Below are positions 51,300 to 63,105 of a DNA stretch of 63,123 nt, in pieces. The DNA comes from Pseudomonas akapageensis (GTDB lineage: Bacteria; Pseudomonadota; Gammaproteobacteria; Pseudomonadales; Pseudomonadaceae). Below the pieces are notes generated by a model. The model was not told where the DNA came from. It searched no databases and was given only the letters and a program-made list of their open reading frames with translations. Position 1 is the first letter of the stretch; each line of letters starts with the position of its first letter. The position numbers and the translations under genes were made by a program. The stretch lies in assembly GCF_011355085.1 (NCBI RefSeq), contig NZ_VXCP01000056.1, positions 1 through 63,123 of the forward strand. The letters run 5' to 3'.

Positions 51300-52738
51300 T
51301 GAGCTCCAACGACAGCGATCTTGGTGGCCGCTTCGGCTTCAGCCGGGTTCGAGGCGCGGACGGTACGCCATACGTTGTACGCCATCAGCAGCATGCCGGT
51401 GGCGAAGAACGCGCCGCCCAGGGCACGGACGATGTAGCCAGGGTGGCTGGCCTGCAGCGCTTCGACGAAGGAGTAGGTCAGGGTGCCGTCATCGTTGATT
51501 GCACGCCACATCAGGCCCTGGGTGATGCCGTTGACCCACATCGAAGCGATGTAGAGCACGGTACCGATGGTCGCCAGCCAGAAGTGCGCGTTGATCAGGC
51601 CAGTGCTGTGCATCTGCTGACGACCGAACAGTTTCGGGATCATGTGGTAGATGGCGCCGATCGAGATCATCGCTACCCAGCCCAGGGCGCCGGCGTGTAC
51701 GTGGCCGATGGTCCAGTCGGTGTAGTGCGACAGCGAGTTGACGGTCTTGATGGCCATCATCGGGCCTTCGAAGGTCGACATGCCGTAGAACGCCAGGGAG
51801 ACGACCAGGAAACGCAGGATCGGGTCGGTGCGCAGCTTATGCCAGGCGCCCGACAGGGTCATCATGCCGTTGATCATGCCGCCCCAGCTCGGAGCCAGCA
51901 GGATGATCGACATGGCCATGCCCAGCGACTGAGCCCAGTCCGGCAGCGCGGTGTAGTGCAGGTGGTGCGGGCCGGCCCAGATGTACAGGGTGATCAGCGC
52001 CCAGAAGTGGACGATCGACAGGCGATAGGAGTAGATCGGACGCTCGGCCTGCTTGGGTACGAAGTAGTACATCATGCCCAGGAAGCCGGTGGTCAGGAAG
52101 AAGCCCACGGCGTTGTGGCCATACCACCACTGGATCATCGCGTCGGTCGCACCCGAGTAGGCCGAGTAGGACTTGAACAGGCTGACCGGCAGCGACATGT
52201 GGTTGACGATGTGCAGCATCGCCGTCACGACGATGAAGGCACCGTAGAACCAGTTACCCACGTAGATGTGCTTGGTCTTGCGCTTGACGATGGTGCCAAA
52301 GAACACCACACCGTAGGTGACCCAGACAATGGCCAGCAAAATGGCGATCGGCCATTCCAGTTCGGCATATTCCTTGGTCGTGGTGTAGCCCAGCGGCAGT
52401 GTCACGATCGCAGCGACGATCACCGCTTGCCAACCCCAGAAGGTGAAGGCCGCGAGGCTGTCGGAAATCAGACGCGTCTGGCAGGTACGCTGCACGACAT
52501 AGTAGGAAGTGGCAAACAGAGCACAACCACCGAAGGCGAAAATCACCAGGTTGGTGTGCAACGGGCGAAGGCGTCCAAAAGTCGTCCACGGCAAGTCGAA
52601 GTTAAGTTGCGGCCAGACAAGCTGTGAGGCGATGAAGACACCGAGCCCCATGCCAAGGATCCCCCAGACCACCGTCATGATGGCGAACTGGCGGACTACC
52701 TTATAGTTATAAGCAGTCGGACTGATTGCTGTGCTCAT
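51296..52738 (-). CDS. ccoN: cbb3 cytochrome oxidase subunit I
   Basis: CcoN is the catalytic haem-copper subunit reducing oxygen to water. The 480-residue protein has 12 membrane helices; the haem and copper ligands appear in RPLHTNLVIFAFG near residue 60, WWYGHNAVGFFLT near 205, GPHHLHYTALPDW near 255 and HVHAGALGWV near 345. It heads ccoNOQP. I saw no ANR box upstream, so this resembles the constitutively expressed cco-1 copy of P. aeruginosa rather than the ANR-induced cco-2. Confidence 0.97.
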   Translation of the reverse strand: MSTAISPTAYNYKVVRQFAIMTVVWGILGMGLGVFIASQLVWPQLNFDLPWTTFGRLRPLHTNLVIFAFGGCALFATSYYVVQRTCQTRLISDSLAAFTFWGWQAVIVAAIVTLPLGYTTTKEYAELEWPIAILLAIVWVTYGVVFFGTIVKRKTKHIYVGNWFYGAFIVVTAMLHIVNHMSLPVSLFKSYSAYSGATDAMIQWWYGHNAVGFFLTTGFLGMMYYFVPKQAERPIYSYRLSIVHFWALITLYIWAGPHHLHYTALPDWAQSLGMAMSIILLAPSWGGMINGMMTLSGAWHKLRTDPILRFLVVSLAFYGMSTFEGPMMAIKTVNSLSHYTDWTIGHVHAGALGWVAMISIGAIYHMIPKLFGRQQMHSTGLINAHFWLATIGTVLYIASMWVNGITQGLMWRAINDDGTLTYSFVEALQASHPGYIVRALGGAFFATGMLLMAYNVWRTVRASNPAEAEAATKIAVVGAH

Positions 52739-52787
52739 TCTAAGGTTCCACGGTTTGGGTGTTTTTTAGGATATAAAATCGGTCGCA

Positions 52788-52816
52788 AGTATGGAGAAAG
52801 CAACTAGTCATTGCAA
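52788..52816 (-). promoter_or_regulatory. Candidate promoter of ccoN
   Basis: On the minus strand TTGCAA, a 17-base spacer and CATACT form a moderate sigma-70 promoter about 50 bp before the ATG. No ANR or FNR motif is near. Confidence 0.5.
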
Positions 52817-53166
52817 CGCGACATACCCGCTGCAAAGCCTGCCCGAAGCTGATTCTGCGGCCGTTTCAGCCATCTCGAAGTCGCATTTGCACTGTTGTGC
52901 AAAATGCCCTCGCGGATAAAACATGGCCAGGCATTTGTTACTGGGCGCACAGCATGAGCACTGCACCGGCAATACAGGAATAATCGAGGGGCCGGATCTG
53001 GGCCGGTATCTATCAGCCTTTTGGCTGGTTATTCCATTACAGTTGCCTGAATCAGTGTTCACTGGAGCCGTGTTTTTTATCGCCGGTCCACTGTGGCAAG
53101 AAGCTTAGTCCCGAAAGTCGGGAGTGGAAAGGCAGGGTATTGGAGGGGTGCGACACTTGGTCGCAA

Positions 53167-53340
53167 TCAGGTGCGGAACTGCCGCGCCCGGCTTGGGTGT
53201 GAGTGTTGTTTGGTCAAGCGCGCAATTGTTCCAGTTTGTTGCTGATACGCCTTGTCAGAGGGTGTCTGGGCCAAGTTGCAGACGCAGGTGGCGAGCAACT
53301 GCAAATCATAGTTGGCGGTAATGCTGCTGATTGTGTTCAT
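53167..53340 (-). CDS. Candidate small ORF of 57 codons with a strong ribosome-binding site
   Basis: Reading the minus strand, GGAGGAGG stands six bases before an ATG that opens a 57-residue frame MNTISSITANYDLQLLATCV..., ending RARQFRT. I do not recognise the peptide. The other frames of the same DNA encode HLRLQLGPDTL followed by TRRISNKLEQLRA, which look more protein-like and would need two small frame changes to join. The gene may thus be decayed, or the frame may be spurious. The ribosome site is its best support. Confidence 0.35.
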   Translation of the reverse strand: MNTISSITANYDLQLLATCVCNLAQTPSDKAYQQQTGTIARLTKQHSHPSRARQFRT

Positions 53341-53392
53341 GGGGTTCCTCCTCCGTTAGTTATAAGCAAACTTTTTTTAAAGCGAGGCAAGC

Positions 53393-54082
53393 ATGAACAA
53401 TGGGCAAGACGCCGGTATTGACGGGGATCAATGGGCGCAGTTGGTGGAACACAACGGCTGGCGCTGGAATCCTGCGCAGAATCAGGGGCCGCGCCGCATC
53501 GCGCCGTGCCTGATCCTGGCCCATGGCGCCGGAGCGCCGATGGACAGCGGCTTCATGAATGAAATGGCCCACAGGTTGGCAGCCTGCGGCGTCGGCGTGC
53601 TGCGCTTCGAGTTTCCCTACATGGCGCAACGGCGCGTGGACGGCAGCAAGCGCCCGCCCAATCCCCAGGCCAAATTGCTTGAATGCTGGCGCCAGGTGTA
53701 TGAGCAGGTGCGACCCCAGGTCGCGGGAAAGCTGGCGATTGGCGGCAAGTCCATGGGCGGGCGCATGGCGAGCCTGGTGGCGGATGAACTGGGCGCCGAT
53801 GCCCTGGTGTGCCTGGGCTATCCGTTCTACGCGGCGGGCAAGCCGGAAAAGCCACGGGTCGAGCATCTGGCGAACCTGCGGACGCCGACGTTGATCGTGC
53901 AGGGCGAGCGCGATGCCTTGGGTAATCGGGAGGCGGTGGGGTGGTATGCGCTATCGAAGGCGATCGAGGTGTGCTGGTTGACGGCGGGGGATCATGACTT
54001 GAAGCCGCTGAAGGCTTCGGGGTTCAGTCATGAGCAGCATTTGCAGGCGGCGGCGGAGCGGGTGGCACAATTTTTGCGCTGA
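53393..54082 (+). CDS. Alpha/beta-fold hydrolase (dienelactone-hydrolase-like)
   Basis: The 229-residue cytoplasmic protein has the oxyanion region ILAHGAGAPMDSGFM near residue 42, the nucleophile elbow GGKSMGGRM (Ser near 122), a catalytic aspartate in QGERDALGN near 175 and the histidine in AGDHDLKP near 205. This is the arrangement of the small alpha/beta hydrolases found in many proteobacteria. The substrate is unknown. GAGG stands five bases before the ATG. Confidence 0.87.
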   Translation: MNNGQDAGIDGDQWAQLVEHNGWRWNPAQNQGPRRIAPCLILAHGAGAPMDSGFMNEMAHRLAACGVGVLRFEFPYMAQRRVDGSKRPPNPQAKLLECWRQVYEQVRPQVAGKLAIGGKSMGGRMASLVADELGADALVCLGYPFYAAGKPEKPRVEHLANLRTPTLIVQGERDALGNREAVGWYALSKAIEVCWLTAGDHDLKPLKASGFSHEQHLQAAAERVAQFLR

Positions 54083-54103
54083 TTCAGGGACTTGCACGAA
54101 CTC

Positions 54104-54209
54104 TGTAGCCGCTGCCGCAGGCTGCGCCAAGGTCCGCAGGACCTTCATCAAATCCGAAATCCTGCGCCCGCTTCGCGGTCGAGCGCAGCCTGGCGGCAGC
54201 GGCTACAGG
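54104..54209. repeat. Dispersed palindromic repeat, family C, copy 3
   Basis: GTAGCCGCTGCCGCAGGC faces GCCTGGCGGCAGCGGCTAC (one extra G) around a variable centre, between the hydrolase and aer genes. Confidence 0.85.
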
Positions 54210-54228
54210 ATCTCGGCAAGGCCCTCAA

Positions 54229-55794
54229 TCACCGATTAAACCGCTCCACCAACGAATACTGCGTCCCCGCCGTACGCGTCAGCTCTTCACTGAGCAAGGC
54301 CGAATTCTGGGCTTGTTCAGACGTCTGGTCCGCCAACTGGGCAATGGTGCTGATGTTGCGGCTGATCTCTTCGGCCACGGCAGTCTGCTCTTCAGTCGCA
54401 GCGGCGATCTGTGTCGTCATGTCGGTAATGTTGGCCACCGCTTCGCTGATACCCATCAAGGCCTGGTCCGCTTCCAGTACCCGAGCCACGCCTTCTTCGG
54501 CCTGGCGATGGCCGGCTTCCATGGTTTGCACGGCATTGCTGGCGGTCTGTTGCAGCTTGGCGATCAGGCCGTGGATCTGCCCGGTGGATTCGCTGGTGCG
54601 CTGGGCCAGCTGACGGACTTCATCGGCCACCACGGCAAAGCCACGGCCCATTTCACCGGCACGGGCCGCCTCGATGGCGGCATTGAGCGCCAGCAGGTTG
54701 GTCTGGTCGGCAATGCCCTTGATCACGTCGACCACACCGCCGATCTCGTTACTGTCCTGGGCCAGTTGGGTGACGGTCAGGCCGGTCTCGCCGACCACGC
54801 GCGACAGGCGCTCAATGGCTTCGCGGGTTTCGCCGGCAATGTCGCGGCCGCGCCCGGTCAGGCGATTGGCTTCCTGAGTGGCATCGGCGGTGCGCTGCAC
54901 ATGACTGGCGACTTCCTGGGTGGTCGCGGCCATCTGATTGACCGCCGTGGCCACTTGTTCGGTTTCGACGCGCTGACGCTCAAGGCCGGTAGAGCTCTTG
55001 TGGGCGAGGGTGTCGGATTGCCGGGCCTGATCGGTCAGGTGCTCGGCGGTGTCCTGCAGGCGGGTCAGGCAGGTGCGCAAATGGGCATCCTGGCTGAGCA
55101 TGGCCATTTCCAGCCGGGCCTGGACGCCACGGCTGTCGGTGTACATCTGCGCGATCAACGGGTCCGAGGTGGTCTGCTCGGCCAGGGACAACAGGCGCTT
55201 GATCCCGCGTTGTTGCCAGCTCAAGCCGACCAGGCCCAGCGGTACCGACAACGCGGCGGCCAGGGCAAAGCCCCAGGACGAATCCAGCCAGGCGCCAATC
55301 AGGAAGCCCACCTGGCTGACCAGAATGAAGGGCAGCCAGTCCTGCAGGACCGGCAGCCAGCGATCGCTGGCCGGAATTGCCGACTTGCCGGCGTTCAGGC
55401 GTTGGTAGAGGTCCTGGGCGCGACGGATCTGTTCGGCCGTGGGCTTGACCCGAACCGACTCGTAACCGACGACCTGGTTGTTCTCGAAAATCGGCGTCAC
55501 ATAAGCGTTGACCCAGTAATGGTCACCGCTCTTGCAGCGGTTCTTGACCACGCCCATCCACGGCAAACCCTGCTTGAGCGTGCTCCACATGTGGGCGAAC
55601 ACGGCCGCAGGCACGTCCGGGTGGCGGACCAGGTTGTGCGGTGCGCGCACCAGCTCTTCGCGACTGAACCCACTGATTTCGACGAAGGCGTCGTTGCAGT
55701 AGGTGATCACCCCCTTGGCATCAGTGGTCGAGATCAACCGCTGTTGTGTTGGGAAAGTCCGTTCGCGTTGGGTAATCGGCTGGTTATTACGCAT
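54229..55794 (-). CDS. aer: Aerotaxis receptor Aer
   Basis: The 521-residue receptor guides the cell to favourable oxygen or redox conditions. It has an N-terminal PAS domain for FAD (about residues 10-125, with STTDAKGVITYCNDAFVEIS and NLVRHPDVP), two hydrophobic stretches near 150-190, a HAMP-like linker and a methyl-accepting signalling domain (about 260-521) with the hairpin tip GRGFAVVADEVRQLAQRT. It is close to the cbb3 oxidase genes, which use the same oxygen signal, as in other pseudomonads. Confidence 0.95.
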   Translation of the reverse strand: MRNNQPITQRERTFPTQQRLISTTDAKGVITYCNDAFVEISGFSREELVRAPHNLVRHPDVPAAVFAHMWSTLKQGLPWMGVVKNRCKSGDHYWVNAYVTPIFENNQVVGYESVRVKPTAEQIRRAQDLYQRLNAGKSAIPASDRWLPVLQDWLPFILVSQVGFLIGAWLDSSWGFALAAALSVPLGLVGLSWQQRGIKRLLSLAEQTTSDPLIAQMYTDSRGVQARLEMAMLSQDAHLRTCLTRLQDTAEHLTDQARQSDTLAHKSSTGLERQRVETEQVATAVNQMAATTQEVASHVQRTADATQEANRLTGRGRDIAGETREAIERLSRVVGETGLTVTQLAQDSNEIGGVVDVIKGIADQTNLLALNAAIEAARAGEMGRGFAVVADEVRQLAQRTSESTGQIHGLIAKLQQTASNAVQTMEAGHRQAEEGVARVLEADQALMGISEAVANITDMTTQIAAATEEQTAVAEEISRNISTIAQLADQTSEQAQNSALLSEELTRTAGTQYSLVERFNR

Positions 55795-55897
55795 GAGCAG
55801 TTCAATCCATAAAGGCTGTGGACAGGGTGTCGGCAGCCTTTCGGATTAATTGAGTATTTTTTTTCGTTCCTTGAAGTCCATCACGAAATGATTGGGT

Positions 55898-58639
<2,742 letters not shown>

Positions 58640-58856
58640 GAACAAACTCCTTTTGCGTCGAGGGTCCGCACGGTACGGACTTGACGGAACGGGCAGAACT
58701 ATCAACCTAGCCTTGATTATGGGTTCTAGCCATTGACCGGACTGTGACAGCATGTCCCAGGTAGCGAACTTCCTTTATCATGCGCCGATTTCGGCCCCGT
58801 GCGTGCCGAGCCAGGGTCGTGGTCATCAATTGACCGCGACCGCCCAGGAGTGGTGA

Positions 58857-59921
58857 ATGAATACCCTGTTTATGCATTGCCGGCCCGGCTTCGAAGGTGA
58901 AGTCTGTTCCGAAATCGCCGAGCATGCGGCGCGCTTGAACGTCGCCGGCTACGCCCGTGCCAAGCCGCAGACGGCCTGCGCCGAATTCATCTGCAACGAT
59001 GCCGAAGGCCCCGAGCGGTTGATGCGCGAGTTGCGCTTTTCCCAGCTGATCTTTCCTCGGCAGTGGGCCCGTGGGGCGTTTATCGAGTTGCCGGAGACTG
59101 ACCGGATCAGTGTACTGCTTGAGCACCTGGCGCAGTTTCCGACCTGTGGCAGCCTCTGGCTGGAAGTCATGGACACTAACGACGGCAAGGAGCTTTCGAA
59201 CTTCTGTCGCAAGTTCGAGGCGCCGCTGCGCAAAGCCCTGACCGGTGCTGGCAAATTGCAGGATGACGCCAGCAAGCCTCGGTTGTTGCTGACCTTCAAA
59301 AGCGGGCGCGAAGTGTTCGTGGGCCTGGCCGCAGCCGATAATTCGGCCATGTGGCCCATGGGTATCCCCCGGCTCAAGTTCCCCCGGGAAGCACCGAGCC
59401 GTTCGACGCTGAAACTGGAAGAGGCCTGGCACCACTTTATCCCCCGTGATGAATGGGACGAGCGTCTGCATGGCGACATGACCGGTGTCGACCTGGGCGC
59501 TGCGCCCGGCGGCTGGACCTACCAACTGGTCAAGCGTGGCATGCTGGTCACCGCCATCGACAACGGCCCGATGGCCGAGAGCCTGATGGACACCGGCCTG
59601 GTACAGCATCTGATGGCCGATGGTTTCACCTACAAGCCCAAGCAGCCGGTGGACTGGATGGTGTGCGACATCGTCGAAAAACCGGCGCGCAATGCCGCCT
59701 TGCTGGAAACCTGGCTGGGTGAAGGCCTGTGCCGCGAGGCGGTGGTCAACCTGAAGTTGCCGATGAAACAGCGTTACGCGGAAGTGCGGCGGTTGCTCGA
59801 TCGGATCGAAGAGGGCTTCAAGGCGCGCGGTATCAAGGTGGCGATCGGGTGCAAGCAGCTTTATCACGATCGTGAGGAAGTGACTTGTCATTTGCGGCGG
59901 TTGGATCTGAAACGGCGGTGA
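58857..59921 (+). CDS. rlmM: 23S rRNA 2'-O-ribose methyltransferase RlmM
   Basis: RlmM methylates C2498 of 23S rRNA with SAM. The 354-residue protein begins MNTLFMHCRPGFEGEVCSEI, has the N-terminal THUMP-like part (about residues 1-180) and the SAM motif DLGAAPGGWTYQLVKRG near 215 followed by ITAIDNGPM-like and KQPVDWMVCDIVEKP. AGGAG is a few bases before the ATG. It is divergent from acnA. Confidence 0.95.
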   Translation: MNTLFMHCRPGFEGEVCSEIAEHAARLNVAGYARAKPQTACAEFICNDAEGPERLMRELRFSQLIFPRQWARGAFIELPETDRISVLLEHLAQFPTCGSLWLEVMDTNDGKELSNFCRKFEAPLRKALTGAGKLQDDASKPRLLLTFKSGREVFVGLAAADNSAMWPMGIPRLKFPREAPSRSTLKLEEAWHHFIPRDEWDERLHGDMTGVDLGAAPGGWTYQLVKRGMLVTAIDNGPMAESLMDTGLVQHLMADGFTYKPKQPVDWMVCDIVEKPARNAALLETWLGEGLCREAVVNLKLPMKQRYAEVRRLLDRIEEGFKARGIKVAIGCKQLYHDREEVTCHLRRLDLKRR

Positions 59922-59936
59922 AGCCATCGCGGGGCA

Positions 59937-59998
59937 AGCCCGCTCCCACAGGGAATTTGTGACGCACACAAAACCTGTGGGAGCTGGCTTGCCAGCGA
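59937..59998. repeat. Mixed REP doublet, family B
   Basis: The left unit is the GCGGGGCAAGCCCGC variant with one extra base, while the right unit is the GAGCTGGCTTGCCAGCGA variant. It lies between rlmM and tusA and pairs imperfectly. Confidence 0.8.
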
Positions 59999-60091
59999 TG
60001 AGGCCATTACTGACTACCGAGGTTTCCGACAGAGCAAGGTGACCAATCCGCCTCATTGCGCGACAATGCCCGCCAGCTACTGGAGTATTTT

Positions 60092-60346
60092 ATGCCTGAT
60101 CCAACCGAAGCCATGACCCACGACGCCGTTCTCGACGCCACAGGCCTCAATTGCCCTGAACCTGTGATGATGCTGCACCAGCACGTGCGCGACCTGCACG
60201 CCGGTGGCCTGCTCAAGGTGATCGCCACCGATCCGTCGACCCGTCGCGATATCCCCAAGTTCTGCGTGTTCCTCGGTCATGACCTGGTCGAACAGCAGGA
60301 AGATGCCGGCACCTACCTGTACTGGATCCGCAAAAAAGCCGATTAA
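60092..60346 (+). CDS. tusA: Sulfurtransferase TusA
   Basis: TusA hands sulfur from IscS to the tRNA thiolation relay and molybdenum cofactor synthesis, the latter relevant to xanthine dehydrogenase. The 84-residue protein has the catalytic cysteine in LDATGLNCPEPVMMLH near residue 20, and DPSTRRDIPKFCVFLGH. I start at ATG 60092 because TGGAG lies six bases upstream; ATG 60113 is an alternative. Its stop overlaps the end of the converging MATE gene by four bases. Confidence 0.93.
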   Translation: MPDPTEAMTHDAVLDATGLNCPEPVMMLHQHVRDLHAGGLLKVIATDPSTRRDIPKFCVFLGHDLVEQQEDAGTYLYWIRKKAD

Positions 60347-61764
60347 GCGCGCCCGCCCTGAACAATCCGCTTGCGCGCACTGCGTGCCAGGCGGACCGAA
60401 AGCATCAGGGCCGCGCAGCTCAAGCCGACAATCAATCCCTGCCACAGGCCGCTCGGGCCGCTGGCGGCGTTGAACCAGTCGGTCAGGCCCAGGGCGTAGC
60501 CCACCGGCAGGCCGATGCCCCAGTAGGCGAACAGGGTCAGGACCATGGTCACCCGAGTGTCCTGGTACCCGCGCAAGGCGCCGGCGGCCGTCACCTGGAT
60601 GGCGTCGGAGAACTGGAAAAGCGCCGAATAGACAATCAGCATCGAAGCAATCCGGATCACTGCCGTATCGGCGGTATAGATCGTGGCGATGTGTTCGCGT
60701 GCCAGCAACATCAGGCTCGCCGAGAGGCAGGCGTAGCCCAGCGCCGTGGCCATGCCGACGCCGGCGGCGAAACGCGCCTGGCGTGGCTCGTTGCGGCCCA
60801 GGGCCTGGCCGACCCGCACGGTCACTGCCATGCCCAGCGAATAGGGGATCATGAACACCAGTGAGCTGATGTTCAGGGCGATCTGGTGACCGGCGACCAC
60901 CGTGGCCCCCAGGCTACCGATCAACAGGGCGATGACGCAGAAAATGCTCGATTCGGCGAACACGGCGATGCCGATTGGCAAGCCAATGCCCAGCAACCGT
61001 TTGATCGCCGCCCATTGCGGCCAGTCGAAGCGCCCGAACACCTGGCTGCTGCGATAGGCCGGTGCCCAGCTCACCCAGCCGGCCATGCCCAGGCACATCA
61101 CCCACATGACAATGGCCGTGGCCCAGCCGCAGCCGACGCCACCCAGTGCCGGCATGCCGAAGTGCCCATAAATGAACACATAGTTCAGCGGAATATTGAG
61201 CAACAGGCCGCACAAGCCCAGCACCATGCTGGGTCGGGTCCGGCCCAGGCCGTCGCTGCAGCAGCGCAGTACGTGATACAGCGCCACCGACGGCAGACCG
61301 CAGGCGATGCCGCGCAGATAGCCCATGCAGGGTTCGATCAACTGCGGGTCGACTTTCATCAGATGCAGGATCGGTTCGGCATTGAACAACAGGACGCTGG
61401 CCCCGATCCCGACCGTGATCGCCAGCCACAGCGCCTGGCGCACCAGTGGGCCGATCTCGGCGTGTTCGCCTGCGCCGAAGCGCTGGGCGACCTTGGGCGT
61501 GGTGGCCAGCAGCGTGCCGGTCATCAGCAGGAACACCGGCACCCAGATGGAGTTGCCCAGCGCCACGGCGGCCAAGTCGCGCGGGCCGACGCGACCGGCC
61601 ATGACCGCATCGACAAAGCCCATGGCAGTGGTCGCCAGTTGCGCAATGATGATGGGCGTGGCCAGCGTGAGCAGGCTGCGTAGCTCGGCGCGTACGCGAG
61701 CAGGGCGAGTCACGGGGGTGTCGGCAGTGTTGGCAGGTACGGAATTCACAAACGGGGCATCCAC
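60343..61764 (-). CDS. MATE-family efflux transporter
   Basis: The 473-residue inner-membrane protein has 12 hydrophobic segments in two similar halves. TLATPIIIAQLATTAMGFVD with DAVMAGRVGPRDLAAVALGN near residues 50-75, and VRVGQALGRNEPRQARFA near 320, fit the NorM/PmpM branch that exports cationic drugs with sodium or protons. It overlaps tusA tail to tail. The substrate is not predictable. Confidence 0.93.
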   Translation of the reverse strand: MDAPFVNSVPANTADTPVTRPARVRAELRSLLTLATPIIIAQLATTAMGFVDAVMAGRVGPRDLAAVALGNSIWVPVFLLMTGTLLATTPKVAQRFGAGEHAEIGPLVRQALWLAITVGIGASVLLFNAEPILHLMKVDPQLIEPCMGYLRGIACGLPSVALYHVLRCCSDGLGRTRPSMVLGLCGLLLNIPLNYVFIYGHFGMPALGGVGCGWATAIVMWVMCLGMAGWVSWAPAYRSSQVFGRFDWPQWAAIKRLLGIGLPIGIAVFAESSIFCVIALLIGSLGATVVAGHQIALNISSLVFMIPYSLGMAVTVRVGQALGRNEPRQARFAAGVGMATALGYACLSASLMLLAREHIATIYTADTAVIRIASMLIVYSALFQFSDAIQVTAAGALRGYQDTRVTMVLTLFAYWGIGLPVGYALGLTDWFNAASGPSGLWQGLIVGLSCAALMLSVRLARSARKRIVQGGRA

Positions 61765-61910
61765 AAAAAAGGCGCGGAAAACCGCAGAGTCTACGCCTTG
61801 ACGCAGGAGTCAGGAAACGTTGCTGTCAATGGATGTTACCGATGCGTGCGACGCTGCTGGATCAAGCCTGCCCGGAACGCCTACACTGCGGGCCTTGAAA
61901 GGAGCCTGCC

Positions 61911-63053
61911 ATGCTGATTGTTGCCGACGAAAATATTCCGCTGCTCGATGCCTTCTTCGAAGGTTATGGTGAAATCCGCCGCTATACCGGCCGTTCGATC
62001 GACCGTGCCGCGGTGCAGGATGCCGATGTGCTGCTGGTGCGTTCAGTCACCCGGGTGGACCGTGCCTTGCTCGAAGGCAGTCGCATACGCTTTGTCGGCA
62101 CCTGCACGATCGGCACCGACCATCTGGACCTGGACTACTTTGCCGAGGCGGGTATCCACTGGTCCAGCGCCCCGGGTTGCAACGCCCGAGGGGTGGTCGA
62201 CTATGTGCTGGGCAGCCTGCTGACGCTTGCCGAACTCGAAGGCGTGGATCTGGCGCAACGCACCTACGGCGTCGTCGGGGCCGGGGAGGTAGGCGGGCGT
62301 CTGGTCAAGGTGCTGCGCGGGCTCGGCTGGAAGGTGCTGGTCTGCGATCCACCCCGGCAGGCGCGGGAGGGGGGCGATTACGTCAGTCTCGAGACCCTGC
62401 TGCAGGCATGTGACGTGATCAGCCTGCATACGCCCTTGAGCAAGGACGGTCCGCATCCGACCTGGCACCTGCTCGATGCCGACCGCCTGGCGCGGCTCAA
62501 ACCCTGCACCTGGCTGATCAACGCCAGCCGTGGCCCGGTAGTGGACAACGCTGCCCTGCGTGAGCTGTTGCTGGAGCGCGTCGACCTGCAGGCGGTACTG
62601 GATGTGTGGGAGGGTGAACCGCAAGTCGATCTCGCCCTGGCCGAACTCTGCGTGCTGGCGACACCGCATATCGCCGGCTACAGCCTGGACGGCAGGCAGC
62701 GAGGCACGTCGCAGATTTATCAGGCGTTCTGCGCCTGGCGTGAAATACCCGAGACGCTGCAGTTGGCAGACCTGCTGCCAAAACCCTGGTTGGCACAGGT
62801 CAGCCTGCAGGCCGAAACCGACCCGGCCTGGGCACTGGCCATGCTCTGCCGGGGTGTTTACGACCCACGGTGCGACGATGCCGACTTCCGTCGCAGCCTC
62901 AGCGACGTGACCGCCGAGCAGCGCGCGGGCTTCGATGCCTTGCGCAAGCATTATCCGGCACGCCGCGAGATCGAAGGGCTGCGGGTGCATATCGAGGGGC
63001 AGTCGGGGGTGCTGGAGCAGCTGGTGGATGCGTTGGGGTGTGTGCGGGTCTGA
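61911..63053 (+). CDS. pdxB: 4-phosphoerythronate dehydrogenase
   Basis: PdxB is the second enzyme of de novo pyridoxal phosphate synthesis. The 380-residue protein begins MLIVADENIPLLDAFFEGYG, has the dinucleotide motif GVVGAGEVGGRLVKVLRGLGW near residue 120 and the dehydrogenase sites NASRGPVVDNAALREL and LATPHIAGYSLDGRQRG, and keeps the C-terminal dimerisation domain. AAAGGAG is six bases before the ATG. Confidence 0.96.
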   Translation: MLIVADENIPLLDAFFEGYGEIRRYTGRSIDRAAVQDADVLLVRSVTRVDRALLEGSRIRFVGTCTIGTDHLDLDYFAEAGIHWSSAPGCNARGVVDYVLGSLLTLAELEGVDLAQRTYGVVGAGEVGGRLVKVLRGLGWKVLVCDPPRQAREGGDYVSLETLLQACDVISLHTPLSKDGPHPTWHLLDADRLARLKPCTWLINASRGPVVDNAALRELLLERVDLQAVLDVWEGEPQVDLALAELCVLATPHIAGYSLDGRQRGTSQIYQAFCAWREIPETLQLADLLPKPWLAQVSLQAETDPAWALAMLCRGVYDPRCDDADFRRSLSDVTAEQRAGFDALRKHYPARREIEGLRVHIEGQSGVLEQLVDALGCVRV

Positions 63054-63105
63054 AATCCTTGCGACCGCTACGCGCTCGAGCGCAGCAGCGGTGCACCGAG
63101 CCTCT

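Larger units (their letters stand above)
52739..53392. other. 654-bp gap between ccoN and the alpha/beta hydrolase gene
   Basis: The gap holds the ccoN promoter (52788-52816) and one small open frame with a very strong ribosome site (53167-53340, minus strand). Short hairpins such as CAGCC-ttt-GGCTG (about 53016-53029) and TCCCGAAAGTCGGGA (about 53110-53124) suggest a possible small RNA, but I see no clear intrinsic terminator. Nothing else is recognised. Confidence 0.55.

Noticed and set aside
52923..53108. A 61-codon plus-strand frame in the ccoN-hydrolase gap
   Set aside because: No ribosome-binding site before its ATG and no recognisable pattern.
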